The notes under the pieces: model-generated
Seen by the model: the letters and a program-made list of their open reading frames with translations, nothing else
Told to the model about the DNA's origin: nothing
Database searches by the model: none
Made by a program: the position numbers and the translations under genes
Part shown: positions 6,349 through 16,061 of the stretch, in pieces
Layout of the letters: each line of letters starts with the position of its first letter
Numbering within the stretch: the first letter of the stretch is position 1
Source: JAEUPI01 sp036520715
GTDB taxonomy: Bacteria > Pseudomonadota > Gammaproteobacteria > Burkholderiales > Burkholderiaceae_C
DNA: 17,454 nucleotides
NCBI GenBank assembly: GCA_036520715.1
Contig: DATDJF010000338.1
Span: 1 to 17,454 of the forward strand
Direction of reading: 5' to 3'

Positions 6349-8256
6349 ATGTTCGAGTTCGTCCGCACGCACACCAAGCTCCTGCAACTCCTGCTGGTGC
6401 TGCTGATCTTTCCGTCGTTCGTCTTCTTCGGCATCCAGGGTTACTCGGGCTTCACCGAAGGGGGTGCCTCCACGGTGGCCAAGGTCGACGGCCAGGCGAT
6501 CACGCGCGCCGAGTGGGACCAGGCGCATCAGCGCCAGGTGGAACGCTTGCGCGCGCAACTGCCCAACGTCGACGTCAAGCTGTTCGACAACCCCAACACG
6601 CGGCGCGAAACGCTCGAGGCGCTGGTCAACGAGCGGCTGCTGCTGACGGCCGCCTTCAAGGAGCGGCTGACCGTCGGCGACGAGCGACTGCGCCGCATCT
6701 TCCTCGAGGACCCGCAGTTCGCGGCGTTTCGTAATCCCGACGGCAGCCTGAACCAGGCGATGGTGCAGGCGCAAGGCATGAGCAGCGAGATGTTCGTCGA
6801 GCAGTTGCGCCGGGAACTCGGCATGCAGCAGGTGCTGCGCGGCGTCACGCAGTCGGGCATCGCACCGGCGGCGGTGGCCGGCAGCGCTCTCGATGCGCTG
6901 TTCCAGCGCCGCACGATCGGATTTCAGCGCTTCGACACCGCGGCCTACGCGTCAAAGATCACGCCGAGCGACGCCGAGATCGAGGCCTACTACAAGGCAC
7001 ACGAGGCGCAGTTCAGCGCGCCCGAGCAGGCCAGCGTCGACTACGTGGTGCTCGACCTCGAGTCGCTGAAGAAGGGCATCACGCTGTCGGACAAGGATCT
7101 ACACGACTACTACGAGCAGAACAAGGCACGCTTCACGGTGGCCGAGGAGCGGCGCGCGCGGCACATCCTGATCGCTGCCGACAAGGACGCGCCGGCCGAC
7201 GCCAAGAGCAAGGCCCGGGCGCGCGCCGAAGCGCTGCTGGCCGAGGCGCGCAAGTCACCCGCAAACTTTGCCGAGCTGGCCAAGAAGAACTCGGCCGACA
7301 CCGGCTCGGCCGCGCAGGGCGGCGACCTCGACTGGTCGGCGCGCGGTGGCATGGTGTCCAAGGCGCTGGAGGACGCGGTGTTTGCGTTGAAGCCGGGCGA
7401 GATCGCGCCGCTGGTGGAAAGCGAATTCGGCTTTCACGTGGTCAAGCTGGAGGCCGTGCGAGGCGGCGAGGTCAAGGCGTTCGAGGCGGTGCGCGCCTCG
7501 CTGGTCGATGAAGTGAGCCGCCAGCAGGCGACCAAGAAGTGGGCCGAGGCGGCCGAACAGTTCACCAACACCGTGTACGAACAACCCGAGAGCCTGCAGC
7601 CGGCGATCGACAAGCTCAAGCTCGAAAAGCGCAGCGCCACGGTGCTGCGCCGCCCGGCTGCCGCGGCCAGCGGGGCCCTGGCGTCGGCCAAGCTGCTCGA
7701 TGCCGTGTTCGGCAACGAGAACGTGCGCAACAAGCGCAACAACACCGACGCCATCGAGGTCGGACCCAACCAGCTTGCGGCGGCGCACGTCACGCAGTAC
7801 CAGCCGACACGCACGCTGCCGCTGGCCGAGGTGCGCGAGCGGGTGCGCGCCCGCGTCGTCGCCACGCGAGCCGCGGAGCTCGCGCGCAAGGACGGCGAGG
7901 CCAAGTTGGCGCAGGTCAAGGCAGGCGGCCCCATCGAACTGCCTGGCAAGACCACGCTGTCGCGCCAGCAGCGGCAGAACCTGCCTCCCGAGCTGGTCGA
8001 TGCGGTGCTGCGCGCCGATGCCGCCAAGCTGCCGGTGCCGCTGGGCGTGGATCTCGGCGAGGGCGGCTACATCGTGGCGCGCATCGATGCCGTGCTGCCG
8101 CGCGAGTCGCTCGATGAGAAACCCGCGCGCGAGCAATACGGCCAAGCCTGGTCGGCGGCCGAGACGCGCGCCTACCTCGACTCGCTGAAGCAGCGCTACA
8201 AGGCCGAGATTCGGGCCGCCGCCGCCGACCCCGCAGCGGCCGACGCCACGCGCTGA
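6349..8256 (+). CDS. ppiD: Periplasmic folding chaperone PpiD (SurA_N / parvulin)
   Basis: PpiD is an inner-membrane-anchored periplasmic chaperone that works near the SecYEG exit on newly secreted proteins. The product is 635 residues, close to the E. coli length. A short cytoplasmic N-terminus and one membrane span (about residues 11-29, LLQLLLVLLIFPSFVFFGI) are followed by a SurA_N-like chaperone region. One parvulin domain lies at about 270-367, with the RARHILI strand (His272) and the closing GFHVVKLE (His363). A further chaperone-like region completes the protein. The start at 6349 is set by the conserved MFEFVRTH; the frame is open upstream but lacks homology. The ribosome binding site is weak. 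Gene order after hupB matches that in other proteobacteria. Confidence 0.95.
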   Translation: MFEFVRTHTKLLQLLLVLLIFPSFVFFGIQGYSGFTEGGASTVAKVDGQAITRAEWDQAHQRQVERLRAQLPNVDVKLFDNPNTRRETLEALVNERLLLTAAFKERLTVGDERLRRIFLEDPQFAAFRNPDGSLNQAMVQAQGMSSEMFVEQLRRELGMQQVLRGVTQSGIAPAAVAGSALDALFQRRTIGFQRFDTAAYASKITPSDAEIEAYYKAHEAQFSAPEQASVDYVVLDLESLKKGITLSDKDLHDYYEQNKARFTVAEERRARHILIAADKDAPADAKSKARARAEALLAEARKSPANFAELAKKNSADTGSAAQGGDLDWSARGGMVSKALEDAVFALKPGEIAPLVESEFGFHVVKLEAVRGGEVKAFEAVRASLVDEVSRQQATKKWAEAAEQFTNTVYEQPESLQPAIDKLKLEKRSATVLRRPAAAASGALASAKLLDAVFGNENVRNKRNNTDAIEVGPNQLAAAHVTQYQPTRTLPLAEVRERVRARVVATRAAELARKDGEAKLAQVKAGGPIELPGKTTLSRQQRQNLPPELVDAVLRADAAKLPVPLGVDLGEGGYIVARIDAVLPRESLDEKPAREQYGQAWSAAETRAYLDSLKQRYKAEIRAAAADPAAADATR

Positions 8257-8291
8257 ACGCGCCGCGCGGCGGTCCAGCAGGGGCCGATCGC

Positions 8292-8297
8292 TATAAT
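8292..8297 (+). promoter_or_regulatory. -10 box of the tRNA-His promoter
   Basis: A perfect TATAAT is followed by a GC-rich discriminator (TTGCGGCTCGGC). A start near 8304 would leave a 5' leader of about 6 nt before the mature tRNA, typical of stable RNA genes. The -35 region is poor. Just upstream, 8260-8271 is a perfect 12-base palindrome that follows ppiD. Confidence 0.6.
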
Positions 8298-8310
8298 TTG
8301 CGGCTCGGCG

Positions 8311-8386
8311 GTGGCTGTAGCTCAGTTGGTAGAGTCCCAGATTGTGATTCTGGTTGTCGTGGGTTCGAGTCCCATCAGCCACCCCA
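8311..8386 (+). tRNA. tRNA-His (anticodon GUG)
   Basis: The 7-bp acceptor (GTGGCTG with CAGCCAC), D-stem, anticodon stem (CCAGA/TCTGG) with loop TTGTGAT giving GTG, and T-arm (GTGGG/CCCAT) are all intact. The histidine-specific extra G at -1 is encoded at 8310 and faces discriminator C at 8383, the identity pair read by HisRS. CCA is encoded at 8384-8386. Confidence 0.97.
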
Positions 8387-8403
8387 CCGACAAGGTCCTG
8401 GAT

Positions 8404-8428
8404 GACGCGCCACACCAGCTGGCGTGTC
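8404..8428 (+). terminator. Hairpin downstream of tRNA-His
   Basis: A 9-bp stem (GACGCGCCA with TGGCGTGTC, one G-T pair) closes a 7-nt loop 17 nt after the tRNA. There is no U-tract. It may end or trim the tRNA transcript, or attenuate read-through into the next gene. Confidence 0.4.
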
Positions 8429-8454
8429 CTCGCCGCGGTGAAAGGCCCACGACC

Positions 8455-8901
8455 ATGATTCGTTACCTGACGGTATCGCTTGCCGCCCTGTTCGCGGGCG
8501 CGGCGCAGGCGCAGCAGTGGGTGCAGATCAGCGATCCGCTGAGCTTCGACAAGCGCCCGCCCATCTGGTGCAACGCGCAACGCTCGGCCTGCGCCATCAG
8601 CTGGCAGAACAACGGACCGGCGGGCGCCGTGCGCGTGGCGCTGGTCGTCGCGGGCGCCCCGGACTGCGAGAACCGGCGGCCGCGTTATGTGTACGTCCGC
8701 AACGACGGCAGCCGCGACGGCGACGTGCGCACGATCCACGCGATGAAGGGCAACACCTGCTTCGTCGACATACCGCAGGGCCAGATCGACGGCACGCGGC
8801 TGCTGCGCTTCTCGGTGCCGATGCTGACGCAGGACTCCGAGCTGCTCGAGCTGCCGCTCGAAGGGCTCGACGTCGATCGGCTGGCGAAGAACCGGTCCTG
8901 A
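8455..8901 (+). CDS. Small secreted protein of unknown function
   Basis: No family is recognised. The 148-residue product has a signal peptide (MIRYLTVSLAALFAGAAQAQ, likely cleavage after AQA near residue 19). The mature domain carries four cysteines (C39, C46, C71, C102), enough for two disulphides, and alternates short hydrophobic strands, consistent with a small beta-rich periplasmic or secreted domain. The ATG at 8455 is preceded by AAAGG about 10 nt upstream. The frame is open back through tRNA-His, but that part cannot be protein. It has its own terminator-like hairpin downstream and lies convergent to the BON genes. Confidence 0.8.
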   Translation: MIRYLTVSLAALFAGAAQAQQWVQISDPLSFDKRPPIWCNAQRSACAISWQNNGPAGAVRVALVVAGAPDCENRRPRYVYVRNDGSRDGDVRTIHAMKGNTCFVDIPQGQIDGTRLLRFSVPMLTQDSELLELPLEGLDVDRLAKNRS

Positions 8902-8911
8902 ACTCCAGCGA

Positions 8912-8937
8912 ACACGGCCCGCGGTTGCGGGCCGTGT
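8912..8937. terminator. Perfect 11-bp hairpin after the secreted protein gene
   Basis: ACACGGCCCGC pairs perfectly with GCGGGCCGTGT around a GGTT loop, 10 nt beyond the stop codon. Only a short GTGTT follows, so the U-tract is poor. Position and stem strength make it the best terminator candidate in the window. Confidence 0.7.
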
Positions 8938-8951
8938 GTTGCTGGCGAGAC

Positions 8952-8970
8952 GGCTGGCGCGGGGCCAGCC
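8952..8970 (-). terminator. Hairpin downstream of the BON-domain genes
   Basis: A 7-bp stem (GGCTGGC with GCCAGCC) and 5-nt loop lie 15 nt after the stop codon of the minus-strand BON gene. It has no U-tract. Together with the stem at 8912-8937 it fills the convergent spacer. Confidence 0.5.
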
Positions 8971-8985
8971 TTCAGCCAAGCTGCG

Positions 8986-9300
8986 TCAGGCGCGTACCAC
9001 GATGTCGTTCTTGACGGCGTGCACGCCGGTGACGCTGCGGGCGATGCGTTCGGCCGCCATCTTTTCGTCCATCGACTTGGCAAAGCCAGACAACTGCACC
9101 GTGCCCTTCAACGTCTCGACGCTGATGGCCATCGCGCTGACGGTTTGGTCGGCGGCGAACTTGGCCTTCACCTGCGTGGTGATCGACGTGTCGTCGACGT
9201 AGCTGCCGACGCTTTGCTGGTCGCGCGTGACGGTGCAGCCGGCGGTTGCGATGAGGGCCACTGCGGTAACGGCGGCGGCCAGGATGTGGCGGGTTAGCAT
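8986..9300 (-). CDS. BON-domain lipoprotein (OsmY-like)
   Basis: This is a small envelope protein with one BON domain, a module found in OsmY and other periplasmic stress proteins and thought to bind phospholipid or membrane surfaces. The product is 104 residues. A signal peptide ends in a lipobox, ATAGC, with the lipidated cysteine at residue 22. Thr at +2 would allow sorting to the outer membrane by the E. coli rule. The BON domain covers about 36-103, with the characteristic VKAKFAADQTVSAMAISVET and a central GTVQLSGF turn. AAAGGT lies 7 nt before the ATG but inside a small predicted hairpin (9308-9324). It is the second gene of a BON pair. Confidence 0.9.
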   Translation of the reverse strand: MLTRHILAAAVTAVALIATAGCTVTRDQQSVGSYVDDTSITTQVKAKFAADQTVSAMAISVETLKGTVQLSGFAKSMDEKMAAERIARSVTGVHAVKNDIVVRA

Positions 9301-9307
9301 GATGTGT

Positions 9308-9324
9308 ACCTTTCGCTTGAAGGT
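9308..9324 (-). promoter_or_regulatory. Hairpin covering the Shine-Dalgarno of the second BON gene
   Basis: On the minus-strand RNA, ACCUU pairs with AAGGU around a 7-nt loop. The AAGGU arm is the ribosome binding site of the gene starting at 9300. A 5-bp stem is marginally stable, so this could allow coupled or temperature-sensitive translation, or could be chance. Confidence 0.3.
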
Positions 9325-9359
9325 CGATTGTGTGAAGTGATGTCGGGGTCAGAGCACGG

Positions 9360-9821
9360 TCAGCCCTTGCCGCCGACGACCAATTGGTTATCCACGCCGA
9401 GCACGCCTTCGACGTTGGAAGCGAGCTGCTGGGCACGGTCCTTCGCCGCGGCGTCGGGCGCGCTGCCGCGCAGCACCACGCGGCCGTTGACGGTGTCGAC
9501 ATTGATTCGCAGCACGCTCAGGCTCGGGTCACCAGCGATCTTGGCGTTGACGGCGGTCGTGATCGCCGCGTCCTTGACCGAGTTCGCTGCGTCGCCGGCC
9601 ATGCGCTCGGCGCCTTCCTTCATGTCGTTGGCGGTGGACTTGGCCTGTTCCTTGGCCTGCTCCGTCTTTTGTTCGGCGCGGGCCATGGCGTTGTCGACCT
9701 TCTCGCCCGCGGTCTGCGGAGAATTGGGCCTGTCGCACGCCGCCAGAGCGGCGACGGCCAGCAGCGCGGCCAACGCCGCGACGGGGCGCATTCGAGAGGG
9801 GGTGTGGATCACGTTGTGCAT
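9360..9821 (-). CDS. BON-domain lipoprotein with alanine/lysine-rich helical linker
   Basis: This is a 153-residue envelope protein. The signal peptide ends in the lipobox LAAC with cysteine at residue 29. Asp30 at the +2 position is the E. coli signal for inner-membrane retention, unlike the neighbouring BON lipoprotein. Residues about 38-82 form a hydrophilic stretch rich in Ala, Lys, Glu and Gln (for example AEQKTEQAKEQAKS), resembling LEA-type amphipathic helices. A BON domain follows at about 84-149, with the turn GRVVLRGSAPD. The start at 9821 is fixed by a strong AAGGAG 5 nt upstream. The next BON gene follows after 59 bases on the same strand, and a CHASE3 sensor kinase lies upstream on that strand. 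Confidence 0.9.
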   Translation of the reverse strand: MHNVIHTPSRMRPVAALAALLAVAALAACDRPNSPQTAGEKVDNAMARAEQKTEQAKEQAKSTANDMKEGAERMAGDAANSVKDAAITTAVNAKIAGDPSLSVLRINVDTVNGRVVLRGSAPDAAAKDRAQQLASNVEGVLGVDNQLVVGGKG

Positions 9822-9839
9822 GTCGGCTCCTTCGTCATG

Positions 9840-9855
9840 CCGCCCGAAGGGGCGG
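9840..9855 (-). promoter_or_regulatory. Leader hairpin upstream of the first BON gene
   Basis: CCGCCC pairs with GGGCGG around a 4-nt loop, placed 7 nt upstream of the AAGGAG ribosome binding site (9827-9832). It could stabilise the mRNA 5' end or affect initiation. A weak -10-like hexamer (minus-strand TATCGT, 9869-9864) lies just upstream. Confidence 0.3.
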
Positions 9856-9911
9856 ATAGGGGCACGATAGGCGGGGTGCCGTGCGCAGGCGATCGGCGCA
9901 GTGCTAGTTCT

Positions 9912-9933
9912 CGTGTCGGACGGCGCCGACACG
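9912..9933 (-). terminator. Hairpin after the CHASE3 kinase gene
   Basis: A perfect 8-bp stem (CGTGTCGG with CCGACACG) and 6-nt loop begin 7 nt beyond the kinase stop codon. No U-tract follows. It could partly separate kinase expression from the downstream BON genes or mark a processing site. Confidence 0.5.
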
Positions 9934-9940
9934 CGGGCTG

Positions 9941-11323
9941 TCAGCTCGTGGCGTCGATGGCGTCGTCGCCGGCGGCGGCCCGCTGAGGCAACTGCACCCC
10001 GATGGTGGTGCCGCCACCGGAGCGCGACGTCACATCGAAGCGGCCGCCGTGCGAGACCACACGAAAGCGCATGCCGGCCAGGCCACGGGCCACCAGCGGC
10101 ACCTGGGCCACGTCGAAGCCGGCACCGTCGTCCTGGATCTCGATCAACGCCATCGATTCGCGGGCAGCCAGGCGCACACTCACCTGGGTGGCCCGCGCGT
10201 ACTTGGCGACGTTGGTCAGCCCTTCCTGCACCACGCGGTAGGCGGTGAGGCGCACGTCGTCGGTGAGATCCACCTCGTCGAACGACGTGCTGACCTTGAC
10301 TTCGAGGCGCTTGGAGAATTCGCTGCACAGCACTTCGAGTGCCGCTGTGAGCCCGAGGTTGGTCAGGGTCGACGGCTGCAGGTCTTCGATGATGCGGCGC
10401 TTCAACGCAATGCCGGCATCGAGCGAACTCGACAGGTGCCCGATGCGCTCGAAGATCTCAGGCGCCGCACCCTTCAAGCGTGACTTGACGCGCGCCACGT
10501 CGAGCTTGGCGGCGGTGAGCAGGCCGCCGAGTTCGTCGTGCAACTCGCGGGCCAGCCGGCTGCGCTCGTCTTCGCGCACCGACTGCAGGTGGCGCGCCAG
10601 GTCGGTGAGGTCGCGAGTGCGCCGTTCGACCTCGTGCTCCAGGCGGTCGCGCTCGTGCTGCAGTTGTGCCCGCTGGTCGTCGCGCGCGGCGTCGAGCGAC
10701 CTCATCTGGCGCACCGTGAGCGCGAGCATCAGCAGTCCGATCAACACCAGCGCGGCGATGCCGGCGCGGTTGGCCAGCAGCGTGTTGTGCAGGTTGCTGC
10801 GCGCGAGCGCCAGCTTGGTGTCCTCCTGGGCCACCAGGTCGGCCACCAGCGCGTCGAGCTCGCGCATGGCGTCGCGGCCGATGCCGGTCTTCACCACCTC
10901 GAGCGCGCCTTCGACGTTGCGCGATTCGAACATGTCCACCGTGGTGCGCAACTCCGACATCTTGCGCCGCGCCAGGTCGTCGATCTTGCGCACGCCGCCC
11001 TGGCTGGCGGCATCGTCGGCAAAGTCGTTGCGGATGCGAGCCAACTGCGTCTCCAGCAGCGACTGCGCCTGCTCGAACGGCGCCCGATACTCGCGTTGGC
11101 CGGTCAGCAGGTAGCCTCGTTGCCCAGCCTCGGCGGCTTGCAGCAGGAGCTGCAAGCGCCGCACTTCGGCACGCTGGCTGTAGATCACTTCGCCGCCGCG
11201 GATGTCGGCCAGCGCGCGCCGGTAGCCGACCTCGTTGACCACCAGAAACGCCACCGCCACCGCCACCACCACCGGTGCGGCCCATTTCAGCTTGTCCAAA
11301 GATACGGTGACCTTCAGGGCCAT
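9941..11323 (-). CDS. CHASE3 sensor histidine kinase, HisKA_3 type
   Basis: This is an inner-membrane sensor kinase expected to phosphorylate a NarL/FixJ-type regulator. The product is 460 residues. One membrane span (about 14-32) is followed by a CHASE3 periplasmic sensor (about 34-180, with the diagnostic AEAGQRGYLLTGQREY), a second span (about 182-202) and a cytoplasmic coiled linker. The HisKA_3 dimerisation motif ARELHDELGG places the phospho-accepting His at residue 262. The HATPase domain shows an N-box (EGLTNVAKYA), G1 (DDGAGFD) and G2 (RGLAGMRFR). The ATG at 11323 is chosen because homology starts there; an in-frame upstream start would overlap the promoter region of the divergent regulator at 11383. 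Two BON lipoprotein genes follow on the same strand. Confidence 0.94.
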   Translation of the reverse strand: MALKVTVSLDKLKWAAPVVVAVAVAFLVVNEVGYRRALADIRGGEVIYSQRAEVRRLQLLLQAAEAGQRGYLLTGQREYRAPFEQAQSLLETQLARIRNDFADDAASQGGVRKIDDLARRKMSELRTTVDMFESRNVEGALEVVKTGIGRDAMRELDALVADLVAQEDTKLALARSNLHNTLLANRAGIAALVLIGLLMLALTVRQMRSLDAARDDQRAQLQHERDRLEHEVERRTRDLTDLARHLQSVREDERSRLARELHDELGGLLTAAKLDVARVKSRLKGAAPEIFERIGHLSSSLDAGIALKRRIIEDLQPSTLTNLGLTAALEVLCSEFSKRLEVKVSTSFDEVDLTDDVRLTAYRVVQEGLTNVAKYARATQVSVRLAARESMALIEIQDDGAGFDVAQVPLVARGLAGMRFRVVSHGGRFDVTSRSGGGTTIGVQLPQRAAAGDDAIDATS

Positions 11324-11382
11324 ACTAGCTTTCGTACACTGGATCGATGCCGGCGCGGCTGCGACGGTACGGGGGACCCGCA

Positions 11383-12015
11383 ATGATCAGAGTTGGCATC
11401 GTCGACGATCACGCGATCGTGCGCAGCGGCTTGAAGCAGTTCCTCGGCGAGCAGGTCGACCTGCGCGTCACGGGCGAGGCGGCCGACGGCGCCGGTGCCC
11501 TGCAATTGGCGCGGCGCGGCGATGTCGACGTGTTGCTGATGGACCTGGCGATGCCCGACCAGAGCGGCGTCGACGCGCTGGCGGCGATCAAGGCGCGCTT
11601 TCCGGATCTGCCGGTGCTGATCCTCAGCGGCTACCCCGAGACGCACTACGCGACCACGCTGCTGCGGCAAGGCGCCAGCGGCTACCTCAACAAGGAATGT
11701 GATCCCGAGGAGATCGCCAAGGCCATCCGCACCGTTGCGCTGGGCCGTCGCTACATGACGCCCGCGGTGGCCGACCTGCTGGTCGACCAGATGACCAGCA
11801 CCGGGGACCGCCCGCTGCACGAGGGCCTGTCGGAGCGCGAGTTGCAGGTCTTCCTGCGCCTGGCCCAGGGTCAGACGGTGGGGCAGATGGCCGAGTCGAT
11901 GAACCTGAGCGTCAAGACCGTCAGCACCTACCGCACGCGGGTGCTCGAGAAGCTGAAGCTGCACACCAACAGCGACCTCACCTACTACGCGCTGAAGAAC
12001 GGCCTGATTCAGTGA
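11383..12015 (+). CDS. NarL/LuxR-family response regulator
   Basis: This is a DNA-binding response regulator, the probable partner of the divergent CHASE3 HisKA_3 kinase. The product is 210 residues. The receiver domain has the acidic pair D8-D9, phospho-acceptor D54 (LLMDLAMPD) and conserved Lys104 (YLNKE). A LuxR-type helix-turn-helix lies at about 146-200 (LSERELQVFLRLAQGQT, then SVKTVSTYRTRVLEKL). The ATG at 11383 has GGGGGA 6 nt upstream; an alternative in-frame ATG at 11347 would add 12 unconserved residues. The 59-base divergent spacer must hold control sites for both genes; a short inverted repeat CGTAC/GTACG (11333-11337, 11367-11371) lies in it. Confidence 0.95.
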   Translation: MIRVGIVDDHAIVRSGLKQFLGEQVDLRVTGEAADGAGALQLARRGDVDVLLMDLAMPDQSGVDALAAIKARFPDLPVLILSGYPETHYATTLLRQGASGYLNKECDPEEIAKAIRTVALGRRYMTPAVADLLVDQMTSTGDRPLHEGLSERELQVFLRLAQGQTVGQMAESMNLSVKTVSTYRTRVLEKLKLHTNSDLTYYALKNGLIQ

Positions 12016-12031
12016 GCTGCGCGGCCGCCGG

Positions 12032-12054
12032 GGGCGCGGCGTCATGCCGCGCCC
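12032..12054. terminator. Shared hairpin at a convergent gene junction, stop codon in the loop
   Basis: A perfect 9-bp stem (GGGCGCGGC with GCCGCGCCC) closes the loop GTCAT. The stop codon of the minus-strand receiver gene (12042-12044) lies in the loop and that gene's last codons form one arm. The NarL-type regulator ends 16 nt before it. It reads as a hairpin in both directions, but neither side has a U-tract. Confidence 0.55.
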
Positions 12055-12452
12055 GGGCGCTCATGCCCGTTGGCGGCAGCATCTGACAACGCGATGCAGT
12101 GGTCGACCAGGGCGTCGATCTCGCCGGACTTGTCGAACACGCGGCTCGCGCCGAGCGCCAGTGCGTGGCGCCTGATCTCGTCGGTGGCGTAGTTGGTGAG
12201 CACCACACGATCAGTGGTGCGGCCGCCACGCTGCAGCGCGCGCAGCACGTTGAGCCCGGTGCCTCGCCGCAAGTAGATGTCGACGATGGCGATGTCGCAA
12301 TCGTGTCCGGGGTCGGCCAGCCACGACAACGCGGCGGCCTCGTCCTCGGCGGTGCCCACCACCTTCAGCGGCACCATTTCTTCGAGCGCAGCCACCAGGT
12401 TGTCCCGGATCACTGCACTGTCCTCGACGATGAATGCCTTGAGCGAAGCCAT
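12042..12452 (-). CDS. Stand-alone receiver (REC) protein
   Basis: This is a single-domain response regulator with no output domain. The product is 136 residues. Acidic residues E10 and D11 (FIVEDSAVIR), phospho-acceptor D58 (IAIVDIYLRRGTG), the switch Thr in VVLTNYA and Lys108 (VFDKSG) are all present, so it should accept phosphate. The ATG at 12452 is preferred over one at 12509 because the conserved sequence starts with ASLKAFIVED. The ribosome binding site is weak (GGGG). It could relay phosphate, act as a phosphate sink for the neighbouring kinases, or control a partner by binding. It is convergent with the NarL-type regulator and divergent from the hybrid kinase. Confidence 0.92.
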   Translation of the reverse strand: MASLKAFIVEDSAVIRDNLVAALEEMVPLKVVGTAEDEAAALSWLADPGHDCDIAIVDIYLRRGTGLNVLRALQRGGRTTDRVVLTNYATDEIRRHALALGASRVFDKSGEIDALVDHCIALSDAAANGHERPGAA

Positions 12453-12583
12453 GCCCCGGTACCGCCGAACTGGGTTCCGGGCCCGGCGTGGCGTGGCCGA
12501 ATCCGGCATTGAGTGGTCGGCAGTGTGCCGCAGACTGCGCGCCGGCGGCGTCGGGTGAACACGTCAGGCGTTGTAGGACTCGT

Positions 12584-12613
12584 CCGACACGATTGCTGCC
12601 GATGGTGTGTAAT
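12584..12613 (+). promoter_or_regulatory. Candidate promoter of the hybrid kinase
   Basis: CCGACA (12584-12589) and TGTAAT (12608-12613) are 18 bp apart. TGTAAT is the same -10 as at the hup promoter. A start near 12620 would give a leader of about 17 nt containing the ribosome binding site. The -35 is imperfect. The rest of the 184-base divergent spacer holds a 10-base palindrome CCGGGCCCGG (12477-12486) and nothing else clear. Confidence 0.35.
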
Positions 12614-12636
12614 CAGCCGGCGAGAGGTGAGCAGTC

Positions 12637-15653
<3,017 letters not shown>

Positions 15654-15657
<4 letters not shown>

Positions 15658-16043
15658 GCAGCCCGCCGCTCAGCCCGCCCCGTGTGCTGGTGGTCGACGA
15701 TGGCCTGCTCAACATCGAGATCGCGACCCACCTGCTCACCGAGGCGGGCATGCAGGTGGCCACCGCGCTCGACGGCAGCGGCGTGCTGGCGCAAGTGGCC
15801 GCGTTCGCACCCGACATCGTGCTGATGGACATCCAGCTCCCGGGGCTCGACGGCCTGACGCTGACCCAGCAGTTGCGCAGCCAGGCGTCGACGCGCGCTC
15901 TGGTGATCGTGGCCTTCACGGCCTACGCGATGAAGGGCGACCGCGAGAAGTTCCTGGCCGGCGGTTGCGACGCCTACATCAGCAAGCCGATCGACGTCGA
16001 CACCTTCGCCGACGAGGTGAGGGCGCTGTTGCCTGCCCGCTGA
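15654..16043 (+). CDS. DivK/CheY-like single-domain response regulator
   Basis: This is a 129-residue stand-alone receiver. D15-D16 (VLVVDDGLLN), phospho-acceptor D59 (IVLMDIQLPGLDG), Thr89 (AFTAYAMKGD) and Lys111 (YISKPID) are present. The whole pattern, including MKGDREKFLAGGCDAYISKP, is typical of DivK-like receivers. The start is GTG at 15654, overlapping the kinase stop (GTGA), with AAGGAGG at 15643-15649. Translation is therefore coupled to the hybrid kinase, which implies matched amounts and a shared relay. A longer in-frame extension from 15507 exists but runs inside the kinase gene and lacks homology. Confidence 0.93.
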
Positions 16044-16061
16044 GGCGCCGGCTCGGCGCCT
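16043..16061. terminator. Hairpin filling the spacer between two convergent stop codons
   Basis: AGGCGCC pairs perfectly with GGCGCCT around a 5-nt loop. The left arm begins on the last base of the receiver stop codon (16041-16043), and the right arm ends one base before the stop of the minus-strand kinase (16062-16064). It can form in both transcripts. U-tracts are absent. Confidence 0.55.

Noticed and set aside
8311..8454. N-terminal extension of the secreted protein through tRNA-His
   Set aside because: It overlaps a complete tRNA, while a signal peptide and a ribosome binding site support the start at 8455.
7255..8979. 574-codon minus-strand open frame across ppiD, tRNA-His and the secreted protein gene
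   Set aside because: It reads through a tRNA gene and a well-supported coding region in the opposite direction and has no recognisable domain.
12477..12486. 10-base palindrome CCGGGCCCGG between the divergent receiver and hybrid kinase genes
   Set aside because: Pure GC palindromes of this size are expected by chance here, and it is not placed at a recognisable promoter.
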